DNA from: Lachnospiraceae bacterium UBA2864
GTDB taxonomy: Bacteria; Bacillota; Clostridia; Lachnospirales; Lachnospiraceae
Assembly (NCBI GenBank): GCA_002350525.1
Contig: DEFA01000002.1
Span: 34,466-81,398 of the forward strand
Length of the DNA: 46,933 nucleotides
Direction of reading: 5' to 3'
Position numbers and translations under genes: made by a program
In this document: positions 1-7,681 of the stretch, one piece after another
How the letters are laid out: each line of letters opens with the position of its first letter
How positions within the stretch are numbered: position 1 is the stretch's first letter
The notes under the pieces: generated by a model
Told to the model about the DNA's origin: nothing
Seen by the model: the letters and a program-made list of their open reading frames with translations, nothing else
Databases searched by the model: none

Positions 1-864
1 CATGATTTCCCTTATCTCACCCGGAAGTATGATATCTCTGATACCGAAGCTTCCGAATTCAACACAGAAATCCTTCTCACCTGAGCGGAGCTTTCTGTCA
101 AGAATCTCGCTTAACTCACTTCTTCTCTCAAGTATCTCATCAAGCTTGTAATTACCTATAAGCTCTCGGGATACCATCTGGATGAAGGAGTAGAGCTGAT
201 CCGTAAGATTTGTTCTGTCGGATACCGACTTCTCGGCATCTGTTATCCTGTAGTTTGTAACCATGTTGAGTCTTATACCTACCTTATCCTTTGTAAGTAT
301 CTCCTGACCCGCAACGCTGAGTTCTCTCCACTTCATGTCAACCACTTCAGCCTTAACTTCTCTGACAACATTCCAGTAGTAATACATGCCGCTTCCGAGC
401 TTTTCCGTAAGTGTATTATTAACATATATAAGAGCCTCTTCGCCTCGTCCTACTACGACCTTTGTGTAGTACTTAAGAGGTATATACTGGATCATATCCT
501 CGGTAAGCTCTTCCTGAAACTTCAGTTCCCTCATGGAATATATCTTCATCTCGACCTTCTCGAAACGATTCCAGAATACGTATTCACCCTTGTTGGATAC
601 ACCCATCAGATTACCGTTTATATATAAGAAGCCTATCTCATCATTCTCTATCTCGTATCTGACTGTAGACTTTCCGAACTCTTCATCCTTTATAAGGATT
701 TCGTAAGGAATACCGTTCGGCTTTACTTCGCCGGCAGCCTCCGTTATCTCGAGTTCATATCCTCTTCTCTTCAGGAAATTATACTTTCCGGCATTAAGCA
801 TTCTGAGAAACTTACCGTTTCTGCGAAGAAAACCGACTTCATTATCTCTGATTATATATCTCAT
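1..864 (-). CDS. Slipin-like SPFH/Band-7 protein, C-terminus beyond the left edge
   Basis: The first 288 codons are visible, starting at an ATG at 864 behind an AAGGAG ribosome site (873-880). No stop occurs before the window edge. The protein begins with three imperfect copies of a short beta-rich unit (about residues 3-34, 69-99 and 135-165) built on E-x-G-F-L/A-x-x-N-G-x(n)-G-x-Y-x-F-W. An SPFH-type segment follows from about residue 185 (TKDKVGIRLNMVTNYRI, then YSFIQMVSRELIGNYKLDEIL). No signal peptide or membrane hairpin is seen, so it is probably cytosolic or peripheral. SPFH proteins form oligomeric scaffolds, and slipins of this kind are known neighbours of RtcB RNA-repair genes. It lies directly downstream of the structured RNA region and is probably co-transcribed with it. 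The family call is fairly sure; a role in RNA repair is inferred from context. Confidence 0.85.
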   Translation of the reverse strand, partial: MRYIIRDNEVGFLRRNGKFLRMLNAGKYNFLKRRGYELEITEAAGEVKPNGIPYEILIKDEEFGKSTVRYEIENDEIGFLYINGNLMGVSNKGEYVFWNRFEKVEMKIYSMRELKFQEELTEDMIQYIPLKYYTKVVVGRGEEALIYVNNTLTEKLGSGMYYYWNVVREVKAEVVDMKWRELSVAGQEILTKDKVGIRLNMVTNYRITDAEKSVSDRTNLTDQLYSFIQMVSRELIGNYKLDEILERRSELSEILDRKLRSGEKDFCVEFGSFGIRDIILPGEIREIM

Positions 865-904
865 CTTTTATTCTCCTTTTTAATCTTAATTTCGTTATTC
901 GTGA

Positions 905-1368
905 AATGTATCCGACAGAAGATTTCCCCATGAGTAACTCGGAACTTCATTAAGTACAGGCTTCATATATGATGTCTCTGACTCATCAGATATGAATCTT
1001 GTACGGTATCCTGTCGCTGCTGGAGTTATATCAGGTCCTCTCGGACTTACTCTCACTTACAGCCGGCAGGCCTGCCGAAATGCAGTTTGAGCTTATCCGA
1101 TCGGCGGAAATCTTCTTTCCGATACCTGAGTTACGCCCTACGCGTATAAATAACCATGCTCTACCATTAAGCTACATACCGAAGTATGGAGGGACTCGAA
1201 CCCTCAACACTGGTGTTAGACCGATAATCATTCGGCTTGTTAAGTTGGAAACTTAACATGTGGATAAGTAAGTACGATATACCGGATTCGGCACCATGGA
1301 GCAGCACTGTGGATGGGAACCACCGCCGCAATACTCTCATACAGTACAATTACTTACGTCGATGTACA
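905..1368 (-). ncRNA. Large structured RNA with tRNA-mimic core, Y-RNA-like (ends approximate)
   Basis: This stretch has no convincing gene but is dense in hairpins when read on the minus strand. In order: a domain closed by an 11-bp stem with a 2-nt bulge (1344-1356 with 1265-1275); a 7-bp hairpin with a 7-nt loop (1238-1258); a small CCGA/TCGG hairpin (about 1220-1235); the tRNA-like core (1151-1218); a 5-bp hairpin (1132-1146); a 6-bp hairpin (1105-1121); a 14-nt perfect palindrome (1064-1077); and a GTCC/GGAC hairpin with a GAGA tetraloop (1035-1046). The 5' end is set by the promoter at 1375-1403 and the 3' end only by the slipin gene. Bacterial Y RNAs combine a Ro-binding stem with a permuted tRNA-like module, and a GCCGAATG sequence next to the core resembles the Ro-binding motif as I recall it. 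At over 400 nt it would be unusually long for a Y RNA, so it may be a distinct class, or a shorter RNA plus a 5' leader. Confidence 0.6.
1151..1218 (-). ncRNA. Circularly permuted tRNA-like module (T-arm, closed acceptor stem, D-arm)
   Basis: Read on the minus strand the order is: half of an anticodon-like stem (1218-1211, TAACACCA); a 5-nt variable region; a T-arm with 5-bp stem GAGGG/CCCTC and loop TTCGAGT; a 5-bp acceptor-like stem CATAC/GTATG closed by a TTCG tetraloop; the U8-A9 equivalent TA; a D-arm GCTT/GAGC with loop AATGGTA holding the conserved GG; A26; then the other stem half TGGTTA (1156-1151). The T-loop and D-loop contacts of a tRNA elbow are therefore all present. There is no free 3' end, no CCA and no anticodon loop, so it cannot be aminoacylated. 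This is the arrangement described for the tRNA-mimic part of bacterial YrlA RNAs. The structure is seen directly; the Y RNA assignment is inference. Confidence 0.8.
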
Positions 1369-1374
1369 GAAGAT

Positions 1375-1403
1375 ATCATTTTGGGGATTTTTGTTCATTT
1401 CAA
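1375..1403 (-). promoter_or_regulatory. Promoter for the structured RNA and slipin
   Basis: On the minus strand TTGAAA (1403-1398) is followed after 17 nt by AATGAT (1380-1375); TGATAT two bases further on is an alternative -10. The -35 box lies inside the left arm of the inverted repeat at 1394-1430 and inside the 21-bp element shared with the rtcB promoter. Confidence 0.5.
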
Positions 1404-1430
1404 AAAAGCTGCGAACCATTTTGAAATGAA
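1394..1430. repeat. 12-bp inverted repeat spanning the -35 boxes of two divergent promoters
   Basis: TTCATTTCAAAA (1394-1405) and its exact reverse complement TTTTGAAATGAA (1419-1430) are separated by 13 nt. Each arm holds the TTGAAA -35 box of one promoter: leftward for the RNA/slipin unit and rightward for the acidic gene at 1520. The symmetry suits a dimeric regulator controlling both directions. Confidence 0.75.
1395..1415 (-). promoter_or_regulatory. Copy 1 of a 21-bp element shared with the rtcB promoter
   Basis: On the minus strand the element reads TTCGCAGC, six T, then GAAATGA. An identical 21-bp copy lies at 44281-44301 upstream of rtcB. In both places the TTGAAA within it has a -10-like hexamer 17 nt downstream. 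Confidence 0.8.
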
Positions 1431-1450
1431 ATATATAAGTATGCTATAAT
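1421..1450 (+). promoter_or_regulatory. Promoter of the acidic protein gene
   Basis: TTGAAA (1421-1426), an 18-nt spacer and a consensus TATAAT (1445-1450) with an extended -10 TG (1442-1443). This is strong by sequence and lies 70 nt before the start codon. Confidence 0.75.
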
Positions 1451-1519
1451 CAGTAACATGAGTCAGATATCGAAGTTGCTGATGACAGCTGATTCAAAAT
1501 ATTACAGAGGGTTAAAAGT

Positions 1520-2113
1520 ATGAAAAACATAAGATTTTATGAGGCAGAAAAGTATAATACTCCCGAATACGAGAAAGTAGAAGATATGATCTACAAGACC
1601 GTAGAAGAGAAGTCTGTTGATGATGGGAATTTCGCACTCAAACAGTGTACGGATGCCGAGTTGGTTTCAAAACTTCTCAAATCCGAAGATTGGGTTCAGG
1701 GGACCGGTGATTTTTTAGAGGAAAATCTGATCCTGACTTACGAAGGAAAAAGGTATTATCGTGAGATAGAAAGTGTTGGTACCGAGGATGATATAATAAT
1801 GGAAGATATGTATGATCCGGCTGAGGGAAATATAATCTATGTGACATCTATTGTTTTTGAGCCGGAACCGGAGTTCGGTGAAAATGAGCCGGAGGATGAT
1901 TTTGTTTCTCAGTATCCGTTAGAAGATATCTTAGATGAATTCTATATCTATTGCTATGACAGCTATGATGAGGAAAATGCATCCGATAAAAAGAATTCAT
2001 ATGTTGAGTTTGCAAGTGAGGATATCGAGGATATCAGAAAAGTTCTCGATATAATCGGAAAGCATGTATATAACGTAACAGAGGGGGAATACGTTAAACT
2101 CGTAATAGAATAG
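1520..2113 (+). CDS. Acidic protein of unknown function
   Basis: The 197-residue product is very rich in Asp and Glu and has no signal peptide, membrane segment or motif I recognise. The start ATG follows an AGAGGG ribosome site. It has its own strong promoter (1421-1450) and a terminator just downstream (2151-2198), so it is a single-gene unit. Its promoter shares an inverted repeat with the divergent promoter of the structured RNA and slipin, which suggests joint regulation. Small acidic proteins of this sort can be immunity proteins, inhibitors or nucleic-acid mimics, but nothing in the sequence decides this. The gene is very likely real; its function is unknown. Confidence 0.75.
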   Translation: MKNIRFYEAEKYNTPEYEKVEDMIYKTVEEKSVDDGNFALKQCTDAELVSKLLKSEDWVQGTGDFLEENLILTYEGKRYYREIESVGTEDDIIMEDMYDPAEGNIIYVTSIVFEPEPEFGENEPEDDFVSQYPLEDILDEFYIYCYDSYDEENASDKKNSYVEFASEDIEDIRKVLDIIGKHVYNVTEGEYVKLVIE

Positions 2114-2150
2114 AAAAGAAAATAGAATAAGACGTAGGTTAATATGAAGG

Positions 2151-2198
2151 AAATGCAGGACTTATCCATTGTTATGAATGGAGAGGCCCTGCATTTTT
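2151..2198 (+). terminator. Rho-independent terminator after the acidic gene
   Basis: A 9-bp stem AAATGCAGG (2151-2159) pairs with CCTGCATTT (2188-2196), with a nested CCATT/AATGG hairpin and a short T run. It may also weakly stop leftward transcription arriving from the GH120 gene. Confidence 0.8.
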
Positions 2199-2212
2199 AC
2201 TGATTATGAGTT

Positions 2213-4216
2213 TTATATAAGAGCTGTATCTTCCGGAGAAACCGCGAAAGGACCGGCCGGAGGAAGAACATCCCGGTGCTCACCAAAGTAATCCAGATTG
2301 AATATGATAGCATTTCCGTCCGGATCTTCAAAGCACTGTTCGGGTTCAAATGCCTGTCCGAGAACAGCTGTTGATATAATGCCGGTGGAACTCGGACTTA
2401 GATATTCATATAGATTTGTCTTTAAGATCGGGACACCGTCACTGTCAATAAGTGACAGTTCAATAGGCTGTGTGATCGTTTGGGCATCTATATCTCCGTC
2501 ACTTGGTTTTGCTCCGTTACAATATACATTTCCACCATAATACATAGGCAGATGGTCATAGTACTTATCACGGCTTTCCAATGACACGAAGGTATCGGCG
2601 GAAAATTTGGCCAGATAACTTTCTTCATCAGGGTAGCCGTCATAAGGATGGGTACCGCATACAAAGTTAAGAGCACTTACGCGGTCAAGCCCCAGCTTCT
2701 TCGCACCGTCTGTCAGAAGAGGGCGTACAGGCTGCTGCACGAATACATTATTATAGAAACGTGTATCTCCGTGCAGGATGGACATGAATCCGAGTACTTC
2801 CGTGCGATGCGGTAAATGGTATGGCGTATAGCGCATATTGGTAAAGCGCACACCGCCGCTGTTTACTCCTTCTCCGACAAAAGTGAAGGATCCGGCTATA
2901 AGGTTATGGACAAATGCCAGCCCCTGGGTGCTCAGCCTGCAGGATATATTCGAAAGTAAGATATTGTTATCAACCAACGTCGGACCGTGAGAGACTTCTA
3001 TAAACAGATCTTCGCCGATGGCCAGTTCCATGGGAAGCTCGGTTCCGTCGGGTGGAGTGTTGTCATGCAGGAGATTGCCTGTTATACGTGTTCCCTGTGC
3101 CTGCCAGTCAAGCCATATACCGCGAATGCAGTGATGTATATGATTACGGCGGAATATAACATCTATGGCGGCATGCATTTTGATACCGGCGTCTTCAGCA
3201 CCGCTGAAATCCTGCTTGGTGCTGATGTGATGTATAGTATTATCTTCTATAGTAGAGAAGACACAGCCCAGGTGACCGCAGATAGCTGTTTGTCCGCAAT
3301 CATGTATATTGCATCGGCGGATGATATGTGAGCCGATTTTTTCTTTGGTCCATCCTTCAATCTGAGCCAGACAGATGGCATCTCTTTCGTTCTGAGCACC
3401 GTCCTTTGTAAATTTCGTAGACCATTTGTTTTCGTTACTTGGCTGGTAATACTTACCGAGAGTGATCCCACTGCATTTTGAATCGGATATATCACAGTCT
3501 TCGATGATCCATCCTTTGGACCAGCGTGGCCCTATCATGCCGTCCTGGTATGCTGTTGGAGGAGCCCACTGGGTTGCTGCCTGGCGGATAGTAAAACCGC
3601 TTACGGTGATGTAATCTACACCGTTATGATCCGGGTAGAAGCAGTTGCGTCTTACATTTATTTCGACATTTTCCTTGTTTGGATCTGCACCTCGGAAGTT
3701 TGCGTATATGAGAGTAACATCGTCTTCCTGCTCAGTGAACCATTGATACAGTGACCTTTCGGGTTCCCAGGATCTCTTCAGAATCTGCGGCTCCAAAACC
3801 TCTTTCAGAGAAGCCACCTCAAACATTGACATACCATTCAGATAGACCTCACCCGTGTGAGCCGGACGGAGCGGAAGATACCAGTCGCCTTTTAAGGTTA
3901 CCGTGTAAGGATTATAATCACCGAACAGACCGTTCGGAATTCTGGCAAGCCAGGTATCTCCGTCGAAACGTTCCCATTTTTTAACCTGCTCCGCGCCTGT
4001 TATGATAGCAGCGAGCGGCTCTGTCGAACGGTAAGTTATACGATCTTTTTCTGTTCCCGCATGTACCGGACATACATACTCTCTGTAGATTCCCGGTGCA
4101 ACAAGAATCTCATCACCGGGTTGCGCAATACGTGCTGCTTCATTGATTGTCTTAAATGGCGCATTTTCATCTCCGCAGCCACTGTGAGCTGCCGAAGCCG
4201 ATACATAAATCTGCAT
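2213..4216 (-). CDS. xylC: GH120 family beta-xylosidase, intracellular
   Basis: A 667-residue parallel beta-helix protein that closely resembles, from memory, the GH120 beta-xylosidase XylC of Thermoanaerobacterium saccharolyticum: WAPPTAYQDGMIGPRWSKGW, KEKIGSHIIR, HLGCVFSTIEDN and GIWLDWQAQGTR. The residues equivalent to that enzyme's nucleophile and acid/base are Asp370 (in WLDWQ) and Glu407 (in IEVSHGP). It has no signal peptide, so it should release xylose from short xylo-oligosaccharides in the cytoplasm after uptake. It is the last gene of the transporter operon, 27 nt after the second permease, with a GGAAGG ribosome site. The family is confident; xylose specificity is inferred from the family. 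Confidence 0.88.
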   Translation of the reverse strand: MQIYVSASAAHSGCGDENAPFKTINEAARIAQPGDEILVAPGIYREYVCPVHAGTEKDRITYRSTEPLAAIITGAEQVKKWERFDGDTWLARIPNGLFGDYNPYTVTLKGDWYLPLRPAHTGEVYLNGMSMFEVASLKEVLEPQILKRSWEPERSLYQWFTEQEDDVTLIYANFRGADPNKENVEINVRRNCFYPDHNGVDYITVSGFTIRQAATQWAPPTAYQDGMIGPRWSKGWIIEDCDISDSKCSGITLGKYYQPSNENKWSTKFTKDGAQNERDAICLAQIEGWTKEKIGSHIIRRCNIHDCGQTAICGHLGCVFSTIEDNTIHHISTKQDFSGAEDAGIKMHAAIDVIFRRNHIHHCIRGIWLDWQAQGTRITGNLLHDNTPPDGTELPMELAIGEDLFIEVSHGPTLVDNNILLSNISCRLSTQGLAFVHNLIAGSFTFVGEGVNSGGVRFTNMRYTPYHLPHRTEVLGFMSILHGDTRFYNNVFVQQPVRPLLTDGAKKLGLDRVSALNFVCGTHPYDGYPDEESYLAKFSADTFVSLESRDKYYDHLPMYYGGNVYCNGAKPSDGDIDAQTITQPIELSLIDSDGVPILKTNLYEYLSPSSTGIISTAVLGQAFEPEQCFEDPDGNAIIFNLDYFGEHRDVLPPAGPFAVSPEDTALI

Positions 4217-4243
4217 ATTTTATATCCTTCCTTCCGGTAAAAA

Positions 4244-5104
4244 TCATCCCTTTACAGCTCCTGCCATCATACCCTTAACCAGCTTATTCTGGAATATAAT
4301 GAAGAGAATGATCATTGGCAGAACCGACAGTGTAAGAACTGACAGGATAATAGGAATATTCAGGGCATGTTCTCCTTTAAACTGACCGAGAGCCAGAGGA
4401 AGAGTCTTGTTTGCAGGGCTCTGAAGCAGAGTATTTGCAAAGGCGAATTCATTCCACATAGCTACACCGTTATAGATTGCCAGTGTTGCAAGTCCCGGCT
4501 TTGAAAGCGGTAGTATGATCATAAAGAAGTTTCTGAAACGACCGCATCCGTCTATTTCCGCAGCTTCCTCAAGTTCTCTTGGTATTGTTTTCATGAATGC
4601 TACCAATATGAAAACCGACATCGGAAGAGCGAAGGCAACATACGGACCGATCAGAGCTTTGAGCGAATCATATAATCCCATATCTGTTGTAAGTTTAAAT
4701 ACAGGGATCAAAGTTACATGCATCGGTACGGACATCATCGCTACTATTCCGGCATAGAGAAGTTCTCGTAAAGAAAAGTTCATTCTTGAAAGCGGATAAG
4801 CTGCAAATGCTGAGATTATCAGCATCAGTACGAGTGATACAGCCACAACTAAAACGCTGCGCATGAAGTATCCGAAGAATCCGTTCGATACAACTTCAAC
4901 ATAATTCTCGAAGGTCCATGGATCAGGCAGATGGAAGACACCCTGCTGCAGCATATCAAACTGCTTACGGAAAGAGTTAAGAACCATAAATATGAAAGGT
5001 GTCACAGTGATGATCAGCCATATAAAGGAAAATACGAGAGCTATCCACCACAATACGCTGAAATGCTTTCTGGTTTTTGCGACTTTGGGTTTGTTGCCTG
5101 CCAT
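4244..5104 (-). CDS. Sugar ABC transporter permease (MalG/CUT1 type)
   Basis: A 286-residue inner-membrane protein with six predicted transmembrane segments and the permease EAA loop (ELEEAAEIDGCGRFRNFFMIILPLSKPG, about residues 177-204), where the ATPase docks. A canonical AAAGGAGG site precedes the ATG, and the start lies 1 nt beyond the upstream permease's stop, so the two are translationally linked. Together they form the membrane channel for the lipoprotein-bound sugar. No ATPase gene is in the cluster; CUT1 importers of Firmicutes often share one MsiK/MalK-type ATPase encoded elsewhere. Confidence 0.92.
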   Translation of the reverse strand: MAGNKPKVAKTRKHFSVLWWIALVFSFIWLIITVTPFIFMVLNSFRKQFDMLQQGVFHLPDPWTFENYVEVVSNGFFGYFMRSVLVVAVSLVLMLIISAFAAYPLSRMNFSLRELLYAGIVAMMSVPMHVTLIPVFKLTTDMGLYDSLKALIGPYVAFALPMSVFILVAFMKTIPRELEEAAEIDGCGRFRNFFMIILPLSKPGLATLAIYNGVAMWNEFAFANTLLQSPANKTLPLALGQFKGEHALNIPIILSVLTLSVLPMIILFIIFQNKLVKGMMAGAVKG

Positions 5105-5105
5105 A

Positions 5106-6023
5106 TTAGTAATCCTCCTTTACTTTAAAAATCTTCTGGAATAATATTGCTATAACGGTAATCAGGATGAACATACCGGCTGCCACGCAGGAACCGTAGC
5201 CCATGTTAAACTGCTGGAATGACAGTTTATACATATAGGTTGCCATAAGCTCTGTGGAATTAACCGGACCACCCTGAGTCATATTCCAGATAAGATCAAA
5301 GTATTTCAGCGAGCCGATGAGTGACATTGTACAAGCGGTTTTAAGAATAGGACCGAGCAGTGGGAGAGCAATATATTTTGTATACTGCCAACGTGTAGCA
5401 CCATCAATTATCGCAGCCTCATATATGGTTGAGTCGATATTGCTGTAACCTGCTATGAAGTAAACCATGTAGAATGGTGTAAACTGCCATGCCATTACGC
5501 CGATAACGGTGAAAAGAGCATGAGGAGATCTTCCCAAAAGATCCACGGTAACTCGCTTGCCTGAAAGAAGGCTCGCCAGAGAGGAGAATATACCTCCGTT
5601 GGTAGCCAGTGCATAGGTAAACAAAAATGCGATGGCTACAGAACTCATAAGATACGGCAGAAACCATATAACTTTGAAAAATCCATATCTTTTGCCGCCG
5701 GCTTCAAGAAAGGATGCAAGAAAAAGTCCTATAGGAATCTGCAGTAGGATTGAGAACACCATAATGATAACATTTCGCCCGAAGGCAGACCAGAAATTTT
5801 TATCATGAACCAGAGTATTCCAGTTCTGAAGACCGATAAAAGTACGGTCAGATGAGATTCCGTTCCATTTATAGGCACTGATGATAAATGTGTCTATGAC
5901 AGGATAAATATAATAAACAGCTATAAGGAGGAAGGTGGGTAGCAGGAAAACGGTCGCTACTGTCCGGACACGCCTCTTCCTTGTTTTCTCTAAACTGCTT
6001 AATTTTACATTTTTTGTTGCCAT
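5106..6023 (-). CDS. Sugar ABC transporter permease (MalF/CUT1 type)
   Basis: A 305-residue membrane protein with an N-terminal cytoplasmic tail, six predicted membrane segments and an EAA loop (IYEAAIIDGATRWQYTKYIALPLLGP). I place the start at 6023 because an AGGAGG site sits six bases upstream; the reading frame runs further up (to 6074) but without a ribosome site. It is the first gene after the intergenic stem-loop that follows the binding-protein gene, and should pair with the next permease to import xylo-oligosaccharides. Confidence 0.92.
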   Translation of the reverse strand: MATKNVKLSSLEKTRKRRVRTVATVFLLPTFLLIAVYYIYPVIDTFIISAYKWNGISSDRTFIGLQNWNTLVHDKNFWSAFGRNVIIMVFSILLQIPIGLFLASFLEAGGKRYGFFKVIWFLPYLMSSVAIAFLFTYALATNGGIFSSLASLLSGKRVTVDLLGRSPHALFTVIGVMAWQFTPFYMVYFIAGYSNIDSTIYEAAIIDGATRWQYTKYIALPLLGPILKTACTMSLIGSLKYFDLIWNMTQGGPVNSTELMATYMYKLSFQQFNMGYGSCVAAGMFILITVIAILFQKIFKVKEDY

Positions 6024-6069
6024 ACATCCTCCTGTATTTTTCATATAAACACGCCATAAGACCATACTC

Positions 6070-6108
6070 CACATCGTGCATACACTTTTCCGAGTGCAGC
6101 ACGATGTG
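6070..6108 (-). promoter_or_regulatory. Intergenic stem-loop between binding-protein and permease genes
   Basis: A perfect 10-bp inverted repeat CACATCGTGC (6070-6079)/GCACGATGTG (6099-6108) with an inner CACT/AGTG pair, and no T run. Such hairpins in importer operons commonly stabilise the upstream binding-protein mRNA or partly stop transcription, giving more binding protein than permease. Confidence 0.7.
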
Positions 6109-6138
6109 AAGTGAGACTTGTGGCGTTTGAGTCATTTT

Positions 6139-7578
6139 TTATTGATCTGCTAATGCTTCTTTCATGGCCTTATCCTGAGCTTCGCCGATTTCAGCGCCGT
6201 TCTTTTCAAGACCGAACAGAGCAGACATGCTGTCTTTATGAACCTCTGTAACTGATGCAGGAAGATACTGATCATACCAGAGCTGAACATTTGAAGCGTT
6301 GAAGAATACTTCTGTGATAGTCTTCATATTAGGATCTACAACCTGTGACTCATATCCCTTGATTGAAGGAGTATTAAGGTGTTCCATCTGTTCTTTGTTA
6401 TAGATATCATCATTGAAGTACTGGGTTGCGAGCACATACATAGCCTTAAGCTTTTCCTGATCGCCCTTGCTGTTGAAATTAAATGCATTACCGATGGCTG
6501 TACCGATCTCAACATCCTGAGGTACTCCCTTTGCCTTAGCTTCTGTGTCTTCCGGCCAACGGAATACACCGATGTTTTCTTCGTACCACTCCTGATTATC
6601 TGCTGCCATACTTCCGGCCATCCATGAGCCGTGAAGCATCATAGCGCATGAGCCGTCATACATAAGCTGCTTATCCTGACCATCATCAGGTGAAAGTGAA
6701 TTTACACCATCAGGGAAATATCCCTTCTTTACCCAATCCTGAATCTTGTCGCTGGCAAAGATGAATGCCTCTGATCCGAAAGATCCTTCCTGTGTATAAG
6801 CTGCATCGAACTCGGCATTGCCGGAGTGACGTGCAACAAGATACATGTAGTACATGGAGCCGGTCCACTTAGGAGCATTTGCAAGTGCGAAAGGTGTAAT
6901 ACCTGCTGCCTTAAGCTTTTCGCATACTGCTTCGAGTTCATCAAGTGTTGTAGGTACTTCGAGGCCGTTATCCTTAAAGATAGTCTTGTTATAGAAAACG
7001 TCGCATCCTGATAAACTACCGAAAGGAATACCGATTACCTTATCTTTATAAGTTCCCTGAGCTACAGCTGCTTCAATGAAATCCGGATGATCGTAATTGT
7101 TGAAAAGATCTGTGATGTCATCTGCATATCCGGAGTTGTAGTACTCGGCCATAGGACCGCCGCCCCAGGAAATGTACATATCCGGGCACTGTCCGGAACT
7201 CATTGCAACAACAAGCTGCTGCTTATAGTTATCGTTCTGCTGATGGATCTGTTCCACGTGAATATTCGGATAATCATTCATGAAACGCTGTACAGCGGCT
7301 TCCTGTGTACTCTTGTTAGGTTCTTCTGTAGCGATGTCCCAGAGAACAATAGTCATATCATCTTTTGTAAGTTCAGGAACATTCTTTCCGTCCGTCTGTT
7401 TCGCAGCGGCAGCTTCTGTCGATTCGGATTCGCTGCTCTGGGTAGTAGCAGCTGTTGTACTGCCTGTTGTATCACCACCACCGGAACTTGTTGTGCCTGT
7501 GGTGCCGCCTCCGCAAGCTGCCATGGATAATGTCATAGCAGCACTCAGTGCAAGTGCTTTTAATTTTTTAAACCTCAT
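6139..7578 (-). CDS. Extracellular sugar-binding lipoprotein of ABC importer
   Basis: A 479-residue family-1 solute-binding protein. A basic, hydrophobic leader ends in a lipobox (LSMAAC, lipidated Cys22), followed by a Gly/Thr/Ser/Glu-rich tether to about residue 60 and then a periplasmic-binding-protein fold (DDMTIVLWDIATEEPNK; NDYPNIHVEQIHQQ). It is anchored on the outer face of the membrane and hands substrate to the two permeases. It is first in the operon, with an AGGAGG site and a promoter in the divergent gap. Substrate is inferred to be xylo-oligosaccharide because the last gene is a GH120 xylosidase. Confidence 0.92.
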   Translation of the reverse strand: MRFKKLKALALSAAMTLSMAACGGGTTGTTSSGGGDTTGSTTAATTQSSESESTEAAAAKQTDGKNVPELTKDDMTIVLWDIATEEPNKSTQEAAVQRFMNDYPNIHVEQIHQQNDNYKQQLVVAMSSGQCPDMYISWGGGPMAEYYNSGYADDITDLFNNYDHPDFIEAAVAQGTYKDKVIGIPFGSLSGCDVFYNKTIFKDNGLEVPTTLDELEAVCEKLKAAGITPFALANAPKWTGSMYYMYLVARHSGNAEFDAAYTQEGSFGSEAFIFASDKIQDWVKKGYFPDGVNSLSPDDGQDKQLMYDGSCAMMLHGSWMAGSMAADNQEWYEENIGVFRWPEDTEAKAKGVPQDVEIGTAIGNAFNFNSKGDQEKLKAMYVLATQYFNDDIYNKEQMEHLNTPSIKGYESQVVDPNMKTITEVFFNASNVQLWYDQYLPASVTEVHKDSMSALFGLEKNGAEIGEAQDKAMKEALADQ

Positions 7579-7681
7579 TTCTTAACCTCCTCTTTGTGTG
7601 TCTGTCAGAATTCTGCGCAATCGACGATTTGTATAATGTGTTGTGTTTTTAGTGCTTCCTGTTTCATTTCTTGTTCATTTT

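Noticed and set aside
968..1000. Hammerhead-ribozyme-like CTGATGAG on the minus strand
   Set aside because: The required GAAA partner and stem layout are missing; the bases form a simple CTGA/TCAG hairpin.
1151..1218. An ordinary tRNA gene or a permuted tmRNA
   Set aside because: There is no CCA or free acceptor end, no anticodon loop, and the acceptor stem is closed by four bases. A tmRNA would need its alanine acceptor features and a tag-peptide frame, which are absent.
999..1449. Small open frames on both strands in the RNA region
   Set aside because: They lack ribosome sites, overlap the hairpins and read as composition noise.
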